A stretch of 64,000 nucleotides of DNA from Orientallactaga sibirica (lineage: Eukaryota; Chordata; Mammalia; Rodentia; Dipodidae). Made by a program: the position numbers and the translations under genes. Shown piece after piece: positions 1 to 13,400 of the stretch. The notes beneath the pieces are model-generated. The model made no database searches, was not told the DNA's origin, and saw only the letters and a program-made list of their open reading frames with translations. Position 1 is the first letter of the stretch, and every line of letters starts with the position of its first letter. The stretch is taken from contig JAEOAD010000029.1 of assembly GCA_036365145.1 (NCBI GenBank), forward strand, positions 26,520,001-26,584,000. Direction: 5' to 3'.

Positions 1-345
1 GACAAGGTCTCAAATAGCATAGACTGACCTCAAACTCTCCGTGTAGGTAAAGATAACCTTGAATTCCTGGTCCTCCTTCATCAACCATCTCCCAGGTGTT
101 GGGGTTTCAGGTGTGGGCACCATGCCTGGCTTTATCTTTGTTCTTTGCTTATAGGAAGTTGACCGTATTTGTGTGGGTCTATTTCTGAGCTCTAACAAAG
201 AGCTCTTCTAGTTTGTGGGGAAGGGAGCTTGTTTGTATGGAGACAAGATCTTGTCCTGTAGCTGAGGCTGGCCTCAACTCACAATCCTCCTGCCTCAGCC
301 TACCAACTGCTAGAATTATAAGCATACCCCACCACCCTGGGCTAT
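1..345 (-). repeat. Two diverged B1-type SINE fragments
   Basis: Both read in antisense with B1 landmarks: a first at about 1-131 (tgacctcaaactc, ctcccaggtg, accatgcctggc) and a second at about 232-345 (gaggctggcctcaactcac, cctcctgcctcag). Strongly diverged, so edges are approximate. Confidence 0.55.
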
Positions 346-1284
346 TGGGCTCTCTATCCTAGTCCAGTAATCTATTAGTTTTATTTTTTTCCAATATCAA
401 ATTATCTTTATTACTATAGCTTGTCCTAAATCTTGCAGTTTGGCAATATCATTCCTCCGGCTCTGCTGTTCTTCAATACTGTGTTTGCTGTTTCTCCTTT
501 GCCTATTCATATAAACTTTGGAATCAGCTTGTTGGTATCTACAAAGTAACTTTCTGGAATTTTGACTGAGATTGTACTGAATTTACAGATAAGTTAATGG
601 AATCTATGTCTTACCATTATTTAGTCTCTTGTCTATAAACATTACATATAGCCCTCTATTTATGTAGGCTTTTGGTTTCTTTCATTAGAATGTTGTGATT
701 TTCTCCTGTAGACATGGTACATGTTGTTTAGACTTATAGCTATGATTCTTATTGATCATGCAATATAATCATGTTGTTTTTCATTTCAAATTATAGCTAC
801 TCATGCTAGTATATAAGAAAGAAAGAAACTGACTTGCATATATTAATCTGATCTCCTACAAACTTGTTGTATAATTGCTTCTTAGTTCCAGTTTTTTTTT
901 TTTTTTTTTTTTTTTTTGGTCAATTGGGGGAGATTTTATACAAAGGATATCATGTCATCTTTTAACAAAAACAGTTTTACAGCCAGGCGTGGTAGCGCAC
1001 ACCTTTAATCTCAGCATTCAGGAGGCAGAGGTAGGAGGGTCACCTTGAGTTCGAGTCCACTCTGAGACTATATAGTGAATTCCAGGTTAGCCTGGACTAG
1101 AGTGAAACCCTACCTTGAAAAACCAAAAAATAAAAATAAAAACAGTTTTACTTCCTCCTATCTAATGTGTCTATTTTTAGTTTTATTTTCTTATCCTATT
1201 GCATTAGTTAGGGCTTCCAATACAGTGTTGAGTAGGAGTGGTAAGAAAAGCTGAATTCATTGTTAAGTCTTTGGAATTGTTTTT
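346..1284 (-). mobile_element. Antisense LINE-1 ORF2 fragment, interrupted
   Basis: The plus strand reads like the reverse complement of the 3' half of rodent LINE-1 ORF2 (for example the stretch around 530-700, and gttgagtaggagtggtaag near 1229). The open frame is broken by stops and indels. It is interrupted by a B1-type SINE at 981-1137, and a run of about 25 T lies near 895-918. A dead copy. Confidence 0.7.
981..1137 (+). repeat. B1-type SINE with target-site duplication
   Basis: Begins with gccaggcgtggtagcgcac and ends with ccctaccttgaaaaacc plus an A-rich tail. Flanked by a 14-base direct repeat aaaaacagttttac at 967-980 and 1138-1151. It interrupts the older LINE-1 fragment. Confidence 0.88.
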
Positions 1285-1366
1285 AATTTTTTTTTTAATT
1301 TTATTTATTTATTTATTTATTTGAGAGAGAGAAAGAGGCAGATAGATGATTATAAATAGATAGATA

Positions 1367-1443
<77 letters not shown>

Positions 1444-1590
1444 ATTGGCATGCCAGGGCTTCTAGCCATTGCAAACTCCAAACACATGTGCCACCTTGTG
1501 CATCTGCCTTACATGGGTCCTGCAGAAATGAACTTGGGTCCCTTGGCTTTGCAGGCAAGCACCTTAACCGCTAAGCCATCTCTCCAGCCC
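1285..1590 (-). repeat. B2-type SINE with GATA/GACA/GA microsatellite
   Basis: Antisense B2-type element: T-rich tail at 1285-1325 and head ctaagccatctctccagccc at 1573-1590. Its internal simple repeat has grown into a GATA/GACA/GA tract at about 1348-1442. Confidence 0.85.
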
Positions 1591-1675
1591 CTTTTTTTCT
1601 TGTAATTTTTTATCTTTGTAAATTTCTCCTTCAATCTTATAGAGATATTAAAATTCTGCCTTCTTTGTTTCTTTT

Positions 1676-3290
1676 TTATTGTAATTTTTTTTGTCAACTT
1701 CCTTAATTGTAGACAATATCCCATGGTACTTTCCTCCCTCCCCCCACTTTCACCTTTGAAACTCTACTCTCCATCATATCCCCTCCCCCTCTTAATCAGT
1801 CTCTCTTTTAATTTTCTTTATTTTTCTTTGAATGCTTTTATTTTTTTATTATTTATTTATTTATTTGAGAGTGACAGACAGAGAGAGAAAGAGACAGATA
1901 GACAGAGTGAAGATGGGCATGCCAGGACCTCCAGCCACTGCAAATGAACTCCAGATGCATGTGCCACCTTGTGCATCTGGCTTATGTGGGTCCTGGGGAA
2001 TCAAACCTTGAACTGTGGTCCTTAGGCTTCACAGGCAAGCGCTTAACCATTAAGCCATCTCTCCAGGCCCCTCTCTTTTAATTTTGATGTCATCATCTTT
2101 TCCTCCTATTATGATGGTCTTGTGTAGGTTATTTCAGGCACTGTGAGGTCATGGATATCTAGGCCATTTTGTGTCTAGATGAGCATGTTGTAAGGAGTCC
2201 AACCCTTCCTTTGGCTCTTACATTCTTTCCAACCCCTCTTCCACAATGGACCCTGAACCTTGGAAGGTGTGTTTGAGATGTTTCAGTGCTGAGCACTCCT
2301 CTGTCACTTCTTCTTAGCACCATGGTGCCTTCTGAGTCATCCCAAGGTCATCACCATCTGAAAAGAGAAGCTTCTCTAACCAAAAGTGAGAGTAGCATTA
2401 ATATATGGGTATGGACATTAAGAGAAGTGCTTACTGGGCAGTATATATATTTAGCCAGACACCAGCAGATGTTATACCCCTAGGGCTCATGACTACCCCT
2501 GTTGTAGGTTTTCAGTATCAAGAATGTATTCCCTCCCATGGAGTGGGCCTCCAGTCCAATTAGAGAGCGGTTGGTTTCCCGCATAATAGACATGCCATTA
2601 TTGCACTCATTGGCTCATTTGGCCTGGCTGGTCAAATTTAAAGCTTGCAGTGTTCACTGTTGAGTATCTTCACTGGTGTTTTCTCTCCCATTGAACTGCA
2701 TGCAGCGTAGCTTTTTCAAGCTTTCTCTCAGCTGGTCCACATGGAGGAGGCTTTCAGCTCAGCTCCAGCAGGATTTTTCAGTGACCTTGCAGCCCAAGTA
2801 TGCAGAGTCTTTGGCAATAGGGTCTTACCATCTATTTCTGGTGGGAAGCCAAGGGCCTCTGCAATGGCCTATAATGTTTTCGGGGGTATCTGTGACCTCC
2901 CTGGCCAGCAACTCACTGGAAGGTATCCCATCCCTGGCACTGAAAATTTTCTAGTAACAATCTATGACTTCTGAGTGTTCCATTGCCCAGAATAGTAGGT
3001 TTCCATATGACTTATTTTTATCCTCTTAGATTTTGATTAGCCCTCTCTCCACCTTTCCTTTACTCAGTCTCTTCCCCTGACCTCACTTAGGCCTTTTCAC
3101 CCCCATTAATCTGTTCTTCTACTTACATATATACAATGACATCCTAGTAAGTCCCCCCTCCCTCTCTTTCTATTCCCTTTATGAAAACTTAATTATAAAA
3201 TTTGTGTATAAGGATATGTGAAATATGTATGCATTGGCAGTTCACCAAGTGATCACTTCTTTACTTATTTCCAGAACAAAAAATAGTGTA
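1676..3290 (-). mobile_element. LINE-1 3' end, antisense, with nested SINE
   Basis: Reverse complement of a LINE-1 3' region that recurs in the window (7936-8815, 19655-19800, and in sense at 3290-3960). On the minus strand it ends ...ggaagttgacaaaaaaaatt, matching the sense copy that ends agaagttgtcaataaaaa. A B2-type SINE at 1816-2070 is inserted in it. The part beyond about 2990 is less certain. Confidence 0.65.
1816..2070 (-). repeat. B2-type SINE nested in LINE-1, perfect TSD
   Basis: Antisense B2-type SINE. A 15-base direct repeat ctctcttttaatttt lies at 1801-1815 and 2071-2085. The paralogous LINE-1 copy near 8065 runs uninterrupted through the same site, which confirms the insertion. 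Confidence 0.9.
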
Positions 3291-3965
3291 TTCTTCTGAA
3301 TGGGTGCAAAAGTGGCATGTCTGCTCTTGGGATAACCAACTGCTCCATAATTGGACTGAAGGCCCTCTCTATGGGAGGGAATACATACCTGGTACTGAAA
3401 AACCTATGGCAGGGGAGGTCATGAGCCTTAGGGGCATAAAGCCTGCTCTTGTCTGATTAAATGTATATATTATTCCCACCAAGCTGCCCTGAAAGCACTA
3501 CACTTAATGTTCATAATCACATATTAATGCTACTCTCACTTCTGGTTAGAAGATGGCGATGACCACTGGGATGACTCAAAAGGCAACATAGTGCTGAGAA
3601 GAAGGGATGGAGGAGTGCCCAGCACTGAAACATTTCTGTCACACCCTCCAAGGCTCAGGGCCCATTGCGGAAGAGGGGCGGATAGAATGAAAGAGCCAAA
3701 GGAAGGGTATGACTCCTTAATGCAACTGTCCAGACAGAAAATGGCCTTGATATCCATGACCTTGCAGTGCCTAGCAATACCTTTGCAAGACCCTCATAAT
3801 AGAAGAAAAACATGATGACATCAAATTTAAAGAGAGACTAATGGAGAGAGGGAGGGGATATGATGGAGATTGGAGTTCTAAAGGGGAATGGGGGGGGAGG
3901 GAAATATGCATCTTTTGTATGTAAGTATAGAAGTTGTCAATAAAAATAAATAAATAAATAAAAAT
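3290..3965 (+). mobile_element. LINE-1 3' end, sense, 5'-truncated
   Basis: Sense copy of the same LINE-1 3' region as the neighbouring antisense element. It ends agaagttgtcaataaaaa with an AATAAATAAATA-type tail at about 3940-3962. With 1676-2620 it makes a large inverted repeat. Confidence 0.7.
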
Positions 3966-4139
3966 ATAAAAATAAAATAATAAAAAAAGAAATAGTATAT
4001 TCTTAAGTACTTAGTATCTTTGTCATAAATTGTAGAAGATTTCCTTAAAGTTCATTACAAAGTTGGTAATAATAATATCCTTTGGTCTAAAGATTACTAA
4101 ATCCATTGAAATATACAGATTTTAAGCTACCTCTTCATT

Positions 4140-4690
4140 TTATTTATTTATTTATTTATTATTATTTAATTGGTTTTTGGAGGTAAGGTCTTGCGCTAGT
4201 ACACGTAATCTCAGATTGACCTCAGATTTATGGTGATACTCCTACCTCTGCTTCTTAAGTGCTGGGATTAAAGGCATGAGCCACCACGCCCAACTCAAAT
4301 AAATATTTTTTTAAAAATGAAGATTGTTGGGTGGGTGGCACATACCTTTAATCCCAGCATTTGGGAGGCAAAGGTAGGAGAGAGAATCGCCATGAGTTCA
4401 AGGCCACCTTGAGATTACATAGTGAATTCCAGGTCAGCCTGGGCTAGAGTGAGACCCTACCTTGAAAAACCAAAAAATGAAAAAAAAAAAAATTTATTTG
4501 AGAGAAAGAAAAAGGAAAGAGAATGAGTGCACACTTCAGGACCACCTACTGCTGCAAGTAAACTCCAGACACATGTGCCAACTTCATGCATCTGGCTTTA
4601 TGAGGATACTGACCTTGTGTAGGTATTGAACCTGGGCCATGAGACTTTGCAAGCAAGCACCTTTAACCACTGAGCCATCTCCCCAGCCCT
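4140..4690. repeat. SINE cluster before exon 1 (B1-, B1+, B2-)
   Basis: Antisense B1 at about 4141-4297 (cttaagtgctgggattaaag near 4255), sense B1 at about 4326-4490 (ttaatcccagcatttggg), and antisense B2-type at about 4493-4690 ending gccatctccccagccct. The exon 1 acceptor follows 50 bases later. Confidence 0.82.
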
Positions 4691-4740
4691 GAGCAGCCTC
4701 TCTAAATTTAATCATATTACTAAAGTGCTGTTTGTTTCAG

Positions 4741-4929
4741 TTTCAGCTGAATGATGAAACCCAAGAATACATTCTGAACCTTTTCCAACGTTATGTTGAT
4801 GAAGGGTTACATTTTATCCACAAAAAGTGCATCCAAGCAATCCCACAGGTGGACATAAGCAAGGTTACTACAATCTGTTGCTTATTGGAATCCTTGCTAT
4901 TTGGCAAAGATGGAGTTAACTTGGGAATG
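4741..4929 (+). CDS. Dnah6: Dnah6 local exon 1 (end of AAA2 region)
   Basis: 63 codons, phase 0 at both ends (local residues 1-63), beginning [15 protein letters not shown] and ending near GKDGVNLGM. It lies in the helical C-terminal part of AAA2, ahead of the AAA3 ATP site. The acceptor is a tandem TTTCAGTTTCAG: using the first AG gives the start chosen here, and using the second would drop two residues (FQ). The donor is ATG|gtatga. The previous exon is not in the window, so there is no start codon here. An antisense B2-type SINE ends about 50 bases upstream. Confidence 0.92.
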
Positions 4930-6067
4930 GTATGAAGAATTTTCTTACTGTTAATAAAGCTAGGAAAATAATATTGTATATAGTCTTTGCAAATAAACAA
5001 CTCCAAGGGCTTTTATAATATCTGACTTTTAATTTAATTTTTATGGGACCAATAGCAGTGATTAGACTCATAAAATTTTAAAGTTAAAATGGATATTAGA
5101 GAGCCTATAACTTATTGTTCTAGTCATTTTTCAAATCCCTGTCTACAACACATTCCCAATACAACATATTCCCAGTCTCTCAAATACCTTCATGCAGGCA
5201 TGAAATAAGTGATAACAAGCAGTTGAAAGACAACCTTGAGATACATTCCCTACTTAAGTCTTCCCATTATTTTCCATCCTTATTCTATTATGTAGATACG
5301 AAAACAGCACTTTGTGAATTACTGAATGAAACATACATTATGTCCATTTAGATGTGTAAGTCTAAATAAAAAGATTGTATGATGCAGGATTTTTCCCATG
5401 TGTATGTAAAATATTTATACTGTTTCTCTTTATTATTTCAGGAACAAATGAAACTGAATACTTTGCTATGTCAGACTTTTATTTTCTGCTATTTATGGTC
5501 TGTAGGTGGAAACTTAACTGAAAACTATTGGGATTCCTTTGATACATTTATTAGAACACAATTTGAAGACAATCCTGATGCTAGGGTGAGAACCAAATTA
5601 ATTTAACACCATAATTTTTATTCTACAAAATGAAATTTTAAGTTGAAAACTGTACCTTAGTTCTACTACAAAAATAAGGTTTTTTTAATCCACATTTTTA
5701 CCCATTGATAACATCTATTATTTTTGTTTTGGTTTGGTTTTTGGTTTTTCAAGATAGTGTTTCACTCTAGCCCAGGCTGACCTACAACTCACTCTGTAGT
5801 CCCAGGCTGGCCTTGAACTCACAGCATTCCTCCTATCTCTGCCTCTGCAGTGTTGGGATTAAAGGTATGTGCCACCATGCCCAGCTTCTTGTTTAATCTT
5901 GGTTTTTTTTTTAACCATATTTTTTAAACTTAAAAGAGTCCTTTCCCAGCCAGCTGAAGATAATATGATATAAAGCTAATAAAAATTCCCTAGTATAGAT
6001 GAGTACTGAACTCTAATTAATAAATTTATCTTTTGCAATGTGACTAGTTATCAGTTATGAAAGTATT

Positions 6068-6114
<47 letters not shown>

Positions 6115-9100
6115 TTTGCAAGCAGAACAATAGAAGAGAGGCAGACAGAGAGCAAATGGGCGCACCAGGGCCTCTAGCCACTGCAAACAAACTCCAGATG
6201 TATGTGCCCCTTGTGCATCTGGCTTACGTGGGTCCTGGAGGCAAGCCCAACAGACTGTCTTTTTTTTTCTTATGAGAGAGGCAGAAAGAGAGAGAGAGAG
6301 AATTGACACACCAGGCCTCCAGCCACTATAATTGAACTCCAGGTGCATGTGCCAGCTTGTGTAAATGCGCAACTTGTACATGCGTCATCTTGTGCATCTG
6401 GGAAGCTGAACATGGGTACCACTAATACATCTGTCCAGCCCTCTGAAAGTATTTTTATGCATTCTAAGATTGAGCAAATGTGTTATGGCAGGCAGATTTC
6501 TCACTGTTAGAGAGGATTTATAAATATGGATACAAAATTATAATGTATTTGTTATTGGATTGAAATTAGAGGTACCAGTACTCATGAATTTTCAAAGTAT
6601 ATATATGCATATATGTATGTATAATTATGTGAAAATCAGCATGTGTGTGCAGTTGTCCCTCAGTATCCATGGGGGACTGGTTCCAGGACTCTCTCATGGA
6701 TTCCAAAGTCTGTAGATGCTCAAGTCCCTTAGATAGAATGGTGTGATATCTGCATATAATCTATACAGATCCTCCTTTATACTTTAAATTTTCTCTAGAT
6801 TACTTATAATACCTTACACACTGAAATGCTGTATAGTTGTTATAGTTGTTAGACTATATTGTTTAATAATCAGAAGAGCTTATACATTTTTAGTACAGAT
6901 ACAATTTTTCTTACCTAAATTTATTTAATGTGTGTGTATGTGTGTGCACACATGTTCATGTGTGTACTGTAGCCATGCTCATGCCATAGCACACATGTGG
7001 AGGTCAGAGGATAAGTTTATGCTCAGTCCTTCTTTGCCTTTCACCTTGTTTCTCTCGTTCATCAGCACTCTATCTACAAGTTTCCAGGAAATTCCCTGTC
7101 TCCACCTCCGTTTTCACCCTAGGCACACTGGGATTACAGAAACAACCACATTTGGTATAATGTTGGCTATATTTTATTGTCACTAGACTTTATTATGTTG
7201 AGATCTATTGCTTCTGTTCCTAATTTCATGAGGGTTGTTATTATGAAGGGATGTGAACTTTGTCAAAGACCCTTTCTGCACCTACTGAGATGATCATGTG
7301 ATTCCTATTCTCAAATTTATTTATGTGTTATATTATATTTATCTATTACTGTATATTGGATATTTCATCCCTGGAATGAAGCCACCTTGGTCATGGTATG
7401 TGATCTTTTAAATATGTTCTTGAATTCAGTTTGCAAGAATTTTGGCAACCATGTTATTAGGTTATTGGGATATGGACTATAGTTTGTTTTGTGCTCATCC
7501 AATTTTGACATCAAAGTAATATTAGCTTTGTAAAATAAGTTTGGTAGTTTTCCCTCTCTTTATATTTTGTAGAATAATGAGGAAAATTGGTATTACCTCA
7601 TTTTTAAATATCTAATAGAACTTATCACTGAGAACATCCACTCCTTGGCTTTTTTCAGTTAGACTATTAGTATATCATTACACTGTTTATTATAGACCTT
7701 TTAAAATTATTTATGTCCTCTTGCTTTAATTGTGGTAAGTCATATGTGTCTAGAAATTTTCTATTTCTTCTGGATTTTTCCAATTTATTAGAATATAGAT
7801 TTCTAAAGTATTCCCTAATGATTTTCTGAATTTCATTAGTATATGTTATGATGTCTTCCTTTTCATCTCTAATGTTATTAATTTGGGGCTTTTCCATCTT
7901 TCTTTTCAGGATAAGGGCTTTTCAATTTTATCTTTTCTTTTTTTAATTTTTTTATTGACAACTTCTTTAATTGTAGACAATATCCCATGGTATTTCCCTC
8001 CCTCCCCCCACTTTCCCCTTTGAAACTTCACTCTCCAACATATCCCCTCCCCCTCTCAATCAGTCTCTCTTTTCAGTTTGATGTCATGATCTTTTCCTCC
8101 TATTATGATGGTCTTATGTAGGTAGTGTCAGGCACTGTGAGGTCATGGATATCCAGTACATTTGTGTCTGGAGGAGCACGTTGTAAGGAGTCCTACTCTT
8201 CCTTTGACTCTTACATTCTTTCCGCCTCCTCGTTCACAATGGACCCTGAGCCTTGGAAGGTGTGCTTGAGATGTTTCAGTGCTGAGCACTCTACTGTCAC
8301 TTCTTCTCAGCCTCCTGAGTTATTCCAAGGTTGCCACCATCTGAAAAAAGAAGCTTCTCTAACCAAAGTGAGAGTAGCATTAATATATGGTTGTGGACAT
8401 TAAGAGAAGAGCTTACTGGGCAGTTTGGTGAGCACAGTATATGCATTTAGTGAGACACCAGCAGACATTACACCCTTAGGGCTCATGACTACCCCTATCA
8501 TACGTTTTCAGTATCAAGGATATATTCCTTCCCATGCAGCAGGCCTCCAGTCCAATTAGAGAGTAGTTGGTTTCCCCCATAAGAGACATGCCACTATTGC
8601 ACCCATTGGCTCATTTGGCCTGGCTGGCCAAATTTAAAGCTTGCAGTATTCGCTGTTGAGTACCTTCACTGGTGTTTTCTCTCTCCCATCGAACTGCATG
8701 CAGTGTAGCTTTTTCCGACTTTCTGTCAGCTGGTCCACATGGAGGAGGCTTTCAGCTCAGCTCCAGCAGGTTTTCTCAGTGTACTTGCCACCAAAGTATG
8801 TGGTGTCTTCAGCAAGAGAACTAACTCTGTTTCATTGATTCTTTGTATTTCTTTTAGTCTCCATTTTATTAATTTATGCCCTGGTAATTATTATTTTTAT
8901 CTACTATTTTGGGGCTTCATTTGTTCTCATGTTTATAAGTTTTTATAATGTTTACTAACTTTTTAATTTCAGATATTCTTTATTTTATAGGCATCCGTAG
9001 TATAAACTTCCATTTTAGAACTGCCTTTGCTATATCTCAAAGGTTCTAGAAAGTTTTGTTTTAATTTTCATTTGATTTTAATAATATGTTTTAATACTCC

Positions 9101-10400
9101 TCCCCACCCCCAATTTTTTCAATGACTCACTATGTTTGTATAATTTCTGTAGTTTCTCTTGTTACTTACTTCTAGTTTTATTTTATTATGATCTGATAAG
9201 ACACAAAGAATTCTTGTTTTGTTTTTGTTTTTTCGAGGGTAGGGTTTCAATCTAGTCCAGGCTGACCTGGTCTCAGGGTGGCCTTGAACTCACGGCAATT
9301 CTCCTACCTCTGCCTCCTGAGTGCTGGGATTAAAGGCGTACGCCACCACACCCAGCACGACACAAAGAATTCTTTTTATTCTTCTGTGTTTACTAATACT
9401 TGACACATGGCCAGACTCTAGTCTATTCTATGATCTGTTGATATATATATATATACACACACACACACCCGTGGGGGGTGTTCTGCAGCTAAAGGATGGA
9501 ATATGGAATATTCTGTAGGTATCTATTAAGTCCATTTGATATATGATAGAATTTAAGCCTGAAGTTTTTCTGTTGACTTTTTTAGGCCTAAATGATCTAT
9601 TATTGATAAGTAGGGTATTGAATTTATTCATTATTATTGTATGTAGATTTCTGTTCCTTTATTTACAGTAGTGCCTGTTTTATGAAATTAAGTTCACCAA
9701 CATTGGTAGATACATATTTATTATAATTACATCTTCTTACTTCTTTGCTAATATGGGGTGACTTTATCTTCTGACTAATTTTGGATTGAATCTACTTTGT
9801 TAGACATATAGATGTCTACTTCTACCTGCTTCTTATAGTCCACACTTTGACTTTCAGTTTGTGATAGTCTTTGCCAGTGAGTTTGTCTCTTGCAAATAAC
9901 CAATGGTTAGATCTTCTGTCTTGATATAATCAGCCAGTCGTTGTCTTTTAATTGAGGAGTTAAGGCCATTCTCATTTAGGAACATTATAAAGATATATTT
10001 GCTGATTTCTGGAATTTTGTTGATTGTTTTCCTGGTTGTTTTACATTCTTCTTGCTCTTTTCTTTCTCTCTTATCTTAGGAGTTTACTGGTTTACCGAAT
10101 TGGACAAGGTTGATTCCTTCATAACTCCCATTTATTGATCTAATCCTGTCATGAGACTTATTCCTTTTTTTGCTCCATGTTGTGACTCTTTTTTTTTTTA
10201 TTTTTTTTTATTTTTTATTTTTTTTTGTAGATAGCATTCCTTTAAGTATCTTCTGTAAAGCTGACTTGGTGATTATGTGTGGCTTTATCTTGTGATTAAC
10301 TTGAAAGGTCTTCATTCTCCAACAATATTAAATGGTATATTTCTGGACATAATAATCCAGGTCAGCCTGGGGTCAGAGCAAAACTCTACCTTAAAAAACT

Positions 10401-10431
<31 letters not shown>

Positions 10432-13400
10432 GAAAGAAAGGAAGGAAGGAATTCCCTTACAGACAAGGGAATACTTACAGGGCCATGGGGGTGGGGGTCA
10501 TTGAAATTCTTTGGTTGCAGGGTGATCGACCTTGCCTCAGGATTTGGGCTACTTCAGGGAAGTGATAATCGGACAGGTGGCTTAGGCCATGCCAGGAAAA
10601 TGATAATTGGGTGGGGTGGTCTGGATCACACTTGAGAAATAGAGAGTTACAATGAAATGGCAGTCAGTTCAAAATGGATTCTGGTTCTAGCACTCTCAGA
10701 TCGTTCCTGAATCTCAGCCACCACCACTCCTCAGCAGGCAGCAATAAGCCAATCCCTCTCTTGTGGCTGAAGTAAGCTGCAATGGATTCCTTACTTCCTT
10801 ACTGGTATTAACTGAAGGTACCATGTCCCCATCTGGATTAGCCAGGTCATTAAAGACAGAGGCTTCTCTCAGCCAGTACTTGCCTCCCGCACAAAGCTAG
10901 GTATTTGCCATGGAGTAAGCCCTTGAATCAAATTCAAAATGCTCTTTGAAAACTGGTGGCACATTCCAGTAATTCTGGCACTTGGAAGCAGAGGCAGGAG
11001 GACTGAGGGTATAAGGCCAGCCTGAGCTACATAGAGAGCTTTGAGGTTATCCTAGATTGAAAAGCAAGACCTTGTCTCAGAAAAAAAAGTGCTGTATACC
11101 TCTAATATAAGACTTTAATTTGATTAAAATAGCAGAGTTTTTCTTTCATGGTGTTGCATATTGCGCTGAGATAGTAGTCTCTGAAGAAATTCAGATCTGT
11201 TCATGTTCTTTGATTACCTGTTTCTCTGTGAATATGTTTATTTCCAAGAGTCTGTATTTTCTGTGCAAAGCAGTGTTTGGGCTAGAAAGGTGACTTAGCA
11301 GTTACTCCACTTGCCTGCAAAGCCACAGGACCCAGGTTTGATTCCCTAGTACCCACGTAATTCTGATGCACAAGGTGATGCATTCATCTGGAGCTCATTT
11401 GCAGTGGCTGGAGGCCCTGGCATGCCCATTCTCTCTCTCTTTCTCCTTTTCTCTCTCTATTTTCCTCTTTCTCTCTTAAATAAATAAATAGAAAATAAAA
11501 TACTTTTTAAAAAGCAATTTTTGATTTTATACTTTAGCTCCCCAATTCCGGAGACCTGTGGAGCATTCATTTGGACTTTGACACAAAACGGCTGGATCCC
11601 TGGGAACGAATCATACCTACCTTCAAGTATAGACGGGATGTTCCATTTTTTGAAATGCTTGTCCCCACAATAGACACAGTGCGCTATGGCTATCTAATGG
11701 AAAAACTACTGGCAGTCAAGCATTCGGTGTTGTTTACTGGGACAACAGGTGTTGGAAAGGTAGGAAACCTCTGTCAAACAAGAAAGTCTGTTCAAAAGTG
11801 AGGGCACTGGGGACTGAGAATTGTCTGCACCAAAATTAACATTATTTTTCAGAGGAATGTTTTAAATGTCACTTTTTCAGGAAAAATGTAAGTATGCTGA
11901 ATCTATACTGACCCTCCAGTTTGCCAGTGTCTAAATGACTCTCCGGGTTGGTAGTATCTAAACCAAAGACCCTCTAGACCAGGCTTTGTGCTTAACAGTT
12001 TGTATGACAGATCCCGTGGTGGTCCAGAGTTCTCATGGCACTAATAGGGTCCCCAGAGCAGTTTGTGATCTCAGAAAACCTTTTATAAAGGTCAGTCTGT
12101 CCCCTCTTGCCCATTTACTTCTCCCTGACATAGCCACAATGATGGTGTCATTTTAATGTGTTTGACAGAAATAGGAAAGAAAATACTGATTATTTGGGCT
12201 TCTTGATTTTGGAACATTTCGCACAAAGATTGACTGTTTTCCTTCTAACTTATTTCTATGAAAAACTCAGGTCCACCTAAGTTAAGCCTAGATAGTGACC
12301 AATATGAGTTTTGGTATGAAATTGAAATATTTTGCTGAGTGAGAGATGAGTACAATATATCTTTGGTTCTGATAAGTGTAACCCAATGACATGTCTAATA
12401 AAAGAATAGTAGATATTTCAATCTGAATTTAATCTTTCCCCTTTTATCCTGGTTCTTGCTTATTATACTGGATTGTTACTAGAGTAGGCTATTAGGAAAA
12501 TTTATATTGAATGTGAAACCAATTAACATATTTTTTAATTTAAAGTCTGTTATTACAAAAGGATTGCTAAATAGAATTCAAGAATCATCTGGCTATGTCC
12601 CTGTTTATTTAAATTTTTCTGCCCAAACTTCATCTGCAAGGACACAAGAAATCATTGAGTCAAAACTGGAAAGAAAAAGAAAAAATATTCTAGGTAAGAA
12701 TTATCATTGCAATTTGTTTCACAAAAACTACTCACCTAGCCAATACTTTGCATAAATAGTATATGAAATACACTCAGAGCAAGGTATTTTTCTTAATTTA
12801 TTTGTAAAGCTGTGCCTTAGTCTGATTTGTGTTTCTATAAGAAAGTATCTGAGACTCACTGCTTTATAAAGGAGAGAGATGTATTTAGCTCACAGTTTTA
12901 TAAGCCCAAGAGAATGGCCTCTTGATGGACAGCACCACACCACAGGACACATCAAGGGAGGTCACATGCTGAGAGAGAAACAAGGAGAATAAACTGGGAA
13001 AACCAAATGCTGCAGTTGCTTTCTCGTTGCTGGGACAAACATCTGACCAGAAGCAGCTTATGGGAGGAAAGGGTTTGTTTCAGGCTTATAGACTCAAGAG
13101 AAGTTCCATCAGGGCAGAAGAGGCTGGCTCACTCCCACAGCAGAGAGACACCACTAAACAGCCAGCAAACGTGAACAGCCAGAGCTCAGACTGGTCTGAG
13201 CACACCTTACGGCTGGACTACCAGATCAACTCCTAGTGACACCTCCTGTAGCAGGCTGCTAGAGACTTAAGTTTCAAGTTTAACCTTAATTTAAAAAATC
13301 CCTGAGGCTATGGAGGGCATACATTCACATTCAAACCACCACACCAAACTTGCTTTGCAACAACCCACCCTCATGGTAACCAGTCCAGTCCTATGAGAAC

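Larger units (their letters stand above)
7145..10350 (-). mobile_element. Antisense LINE-1 ORF2, old, split by insertions
   Basis: Minus-strand translation at 7667-7897 reads like LINE-1 ORF2 between endonuclease and reverse transcriptase ([20 protein letters not shown]). The same element continues after a younger LINE-1 3' end (7936-8815) and a B1 SINE (9216-9357) up to about 10350. Many stops; a dead copy. Confidence 0.8.

Noticed and set aside
1348..1442. Regular short repeats that could suggest a CRISPR array
   Set aside because: Simple GATA/GACA/GA microsatellite with no spacers, in a mammalian genome.
3925..3965. AATAAA motifs as possible Dnah6 polyadenylation sites
   Set aside because: They belong to LINE-1 3' ends and SINE tails inside introns. 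Coding continues in frame for another 22 exons.
7667..7897. Minus-strand 76-codon frame resembling reverse transcriptase flank
   Set aside because: A piece of dead LINE-1 ORF2, not a host gene; annotated as mobile element.
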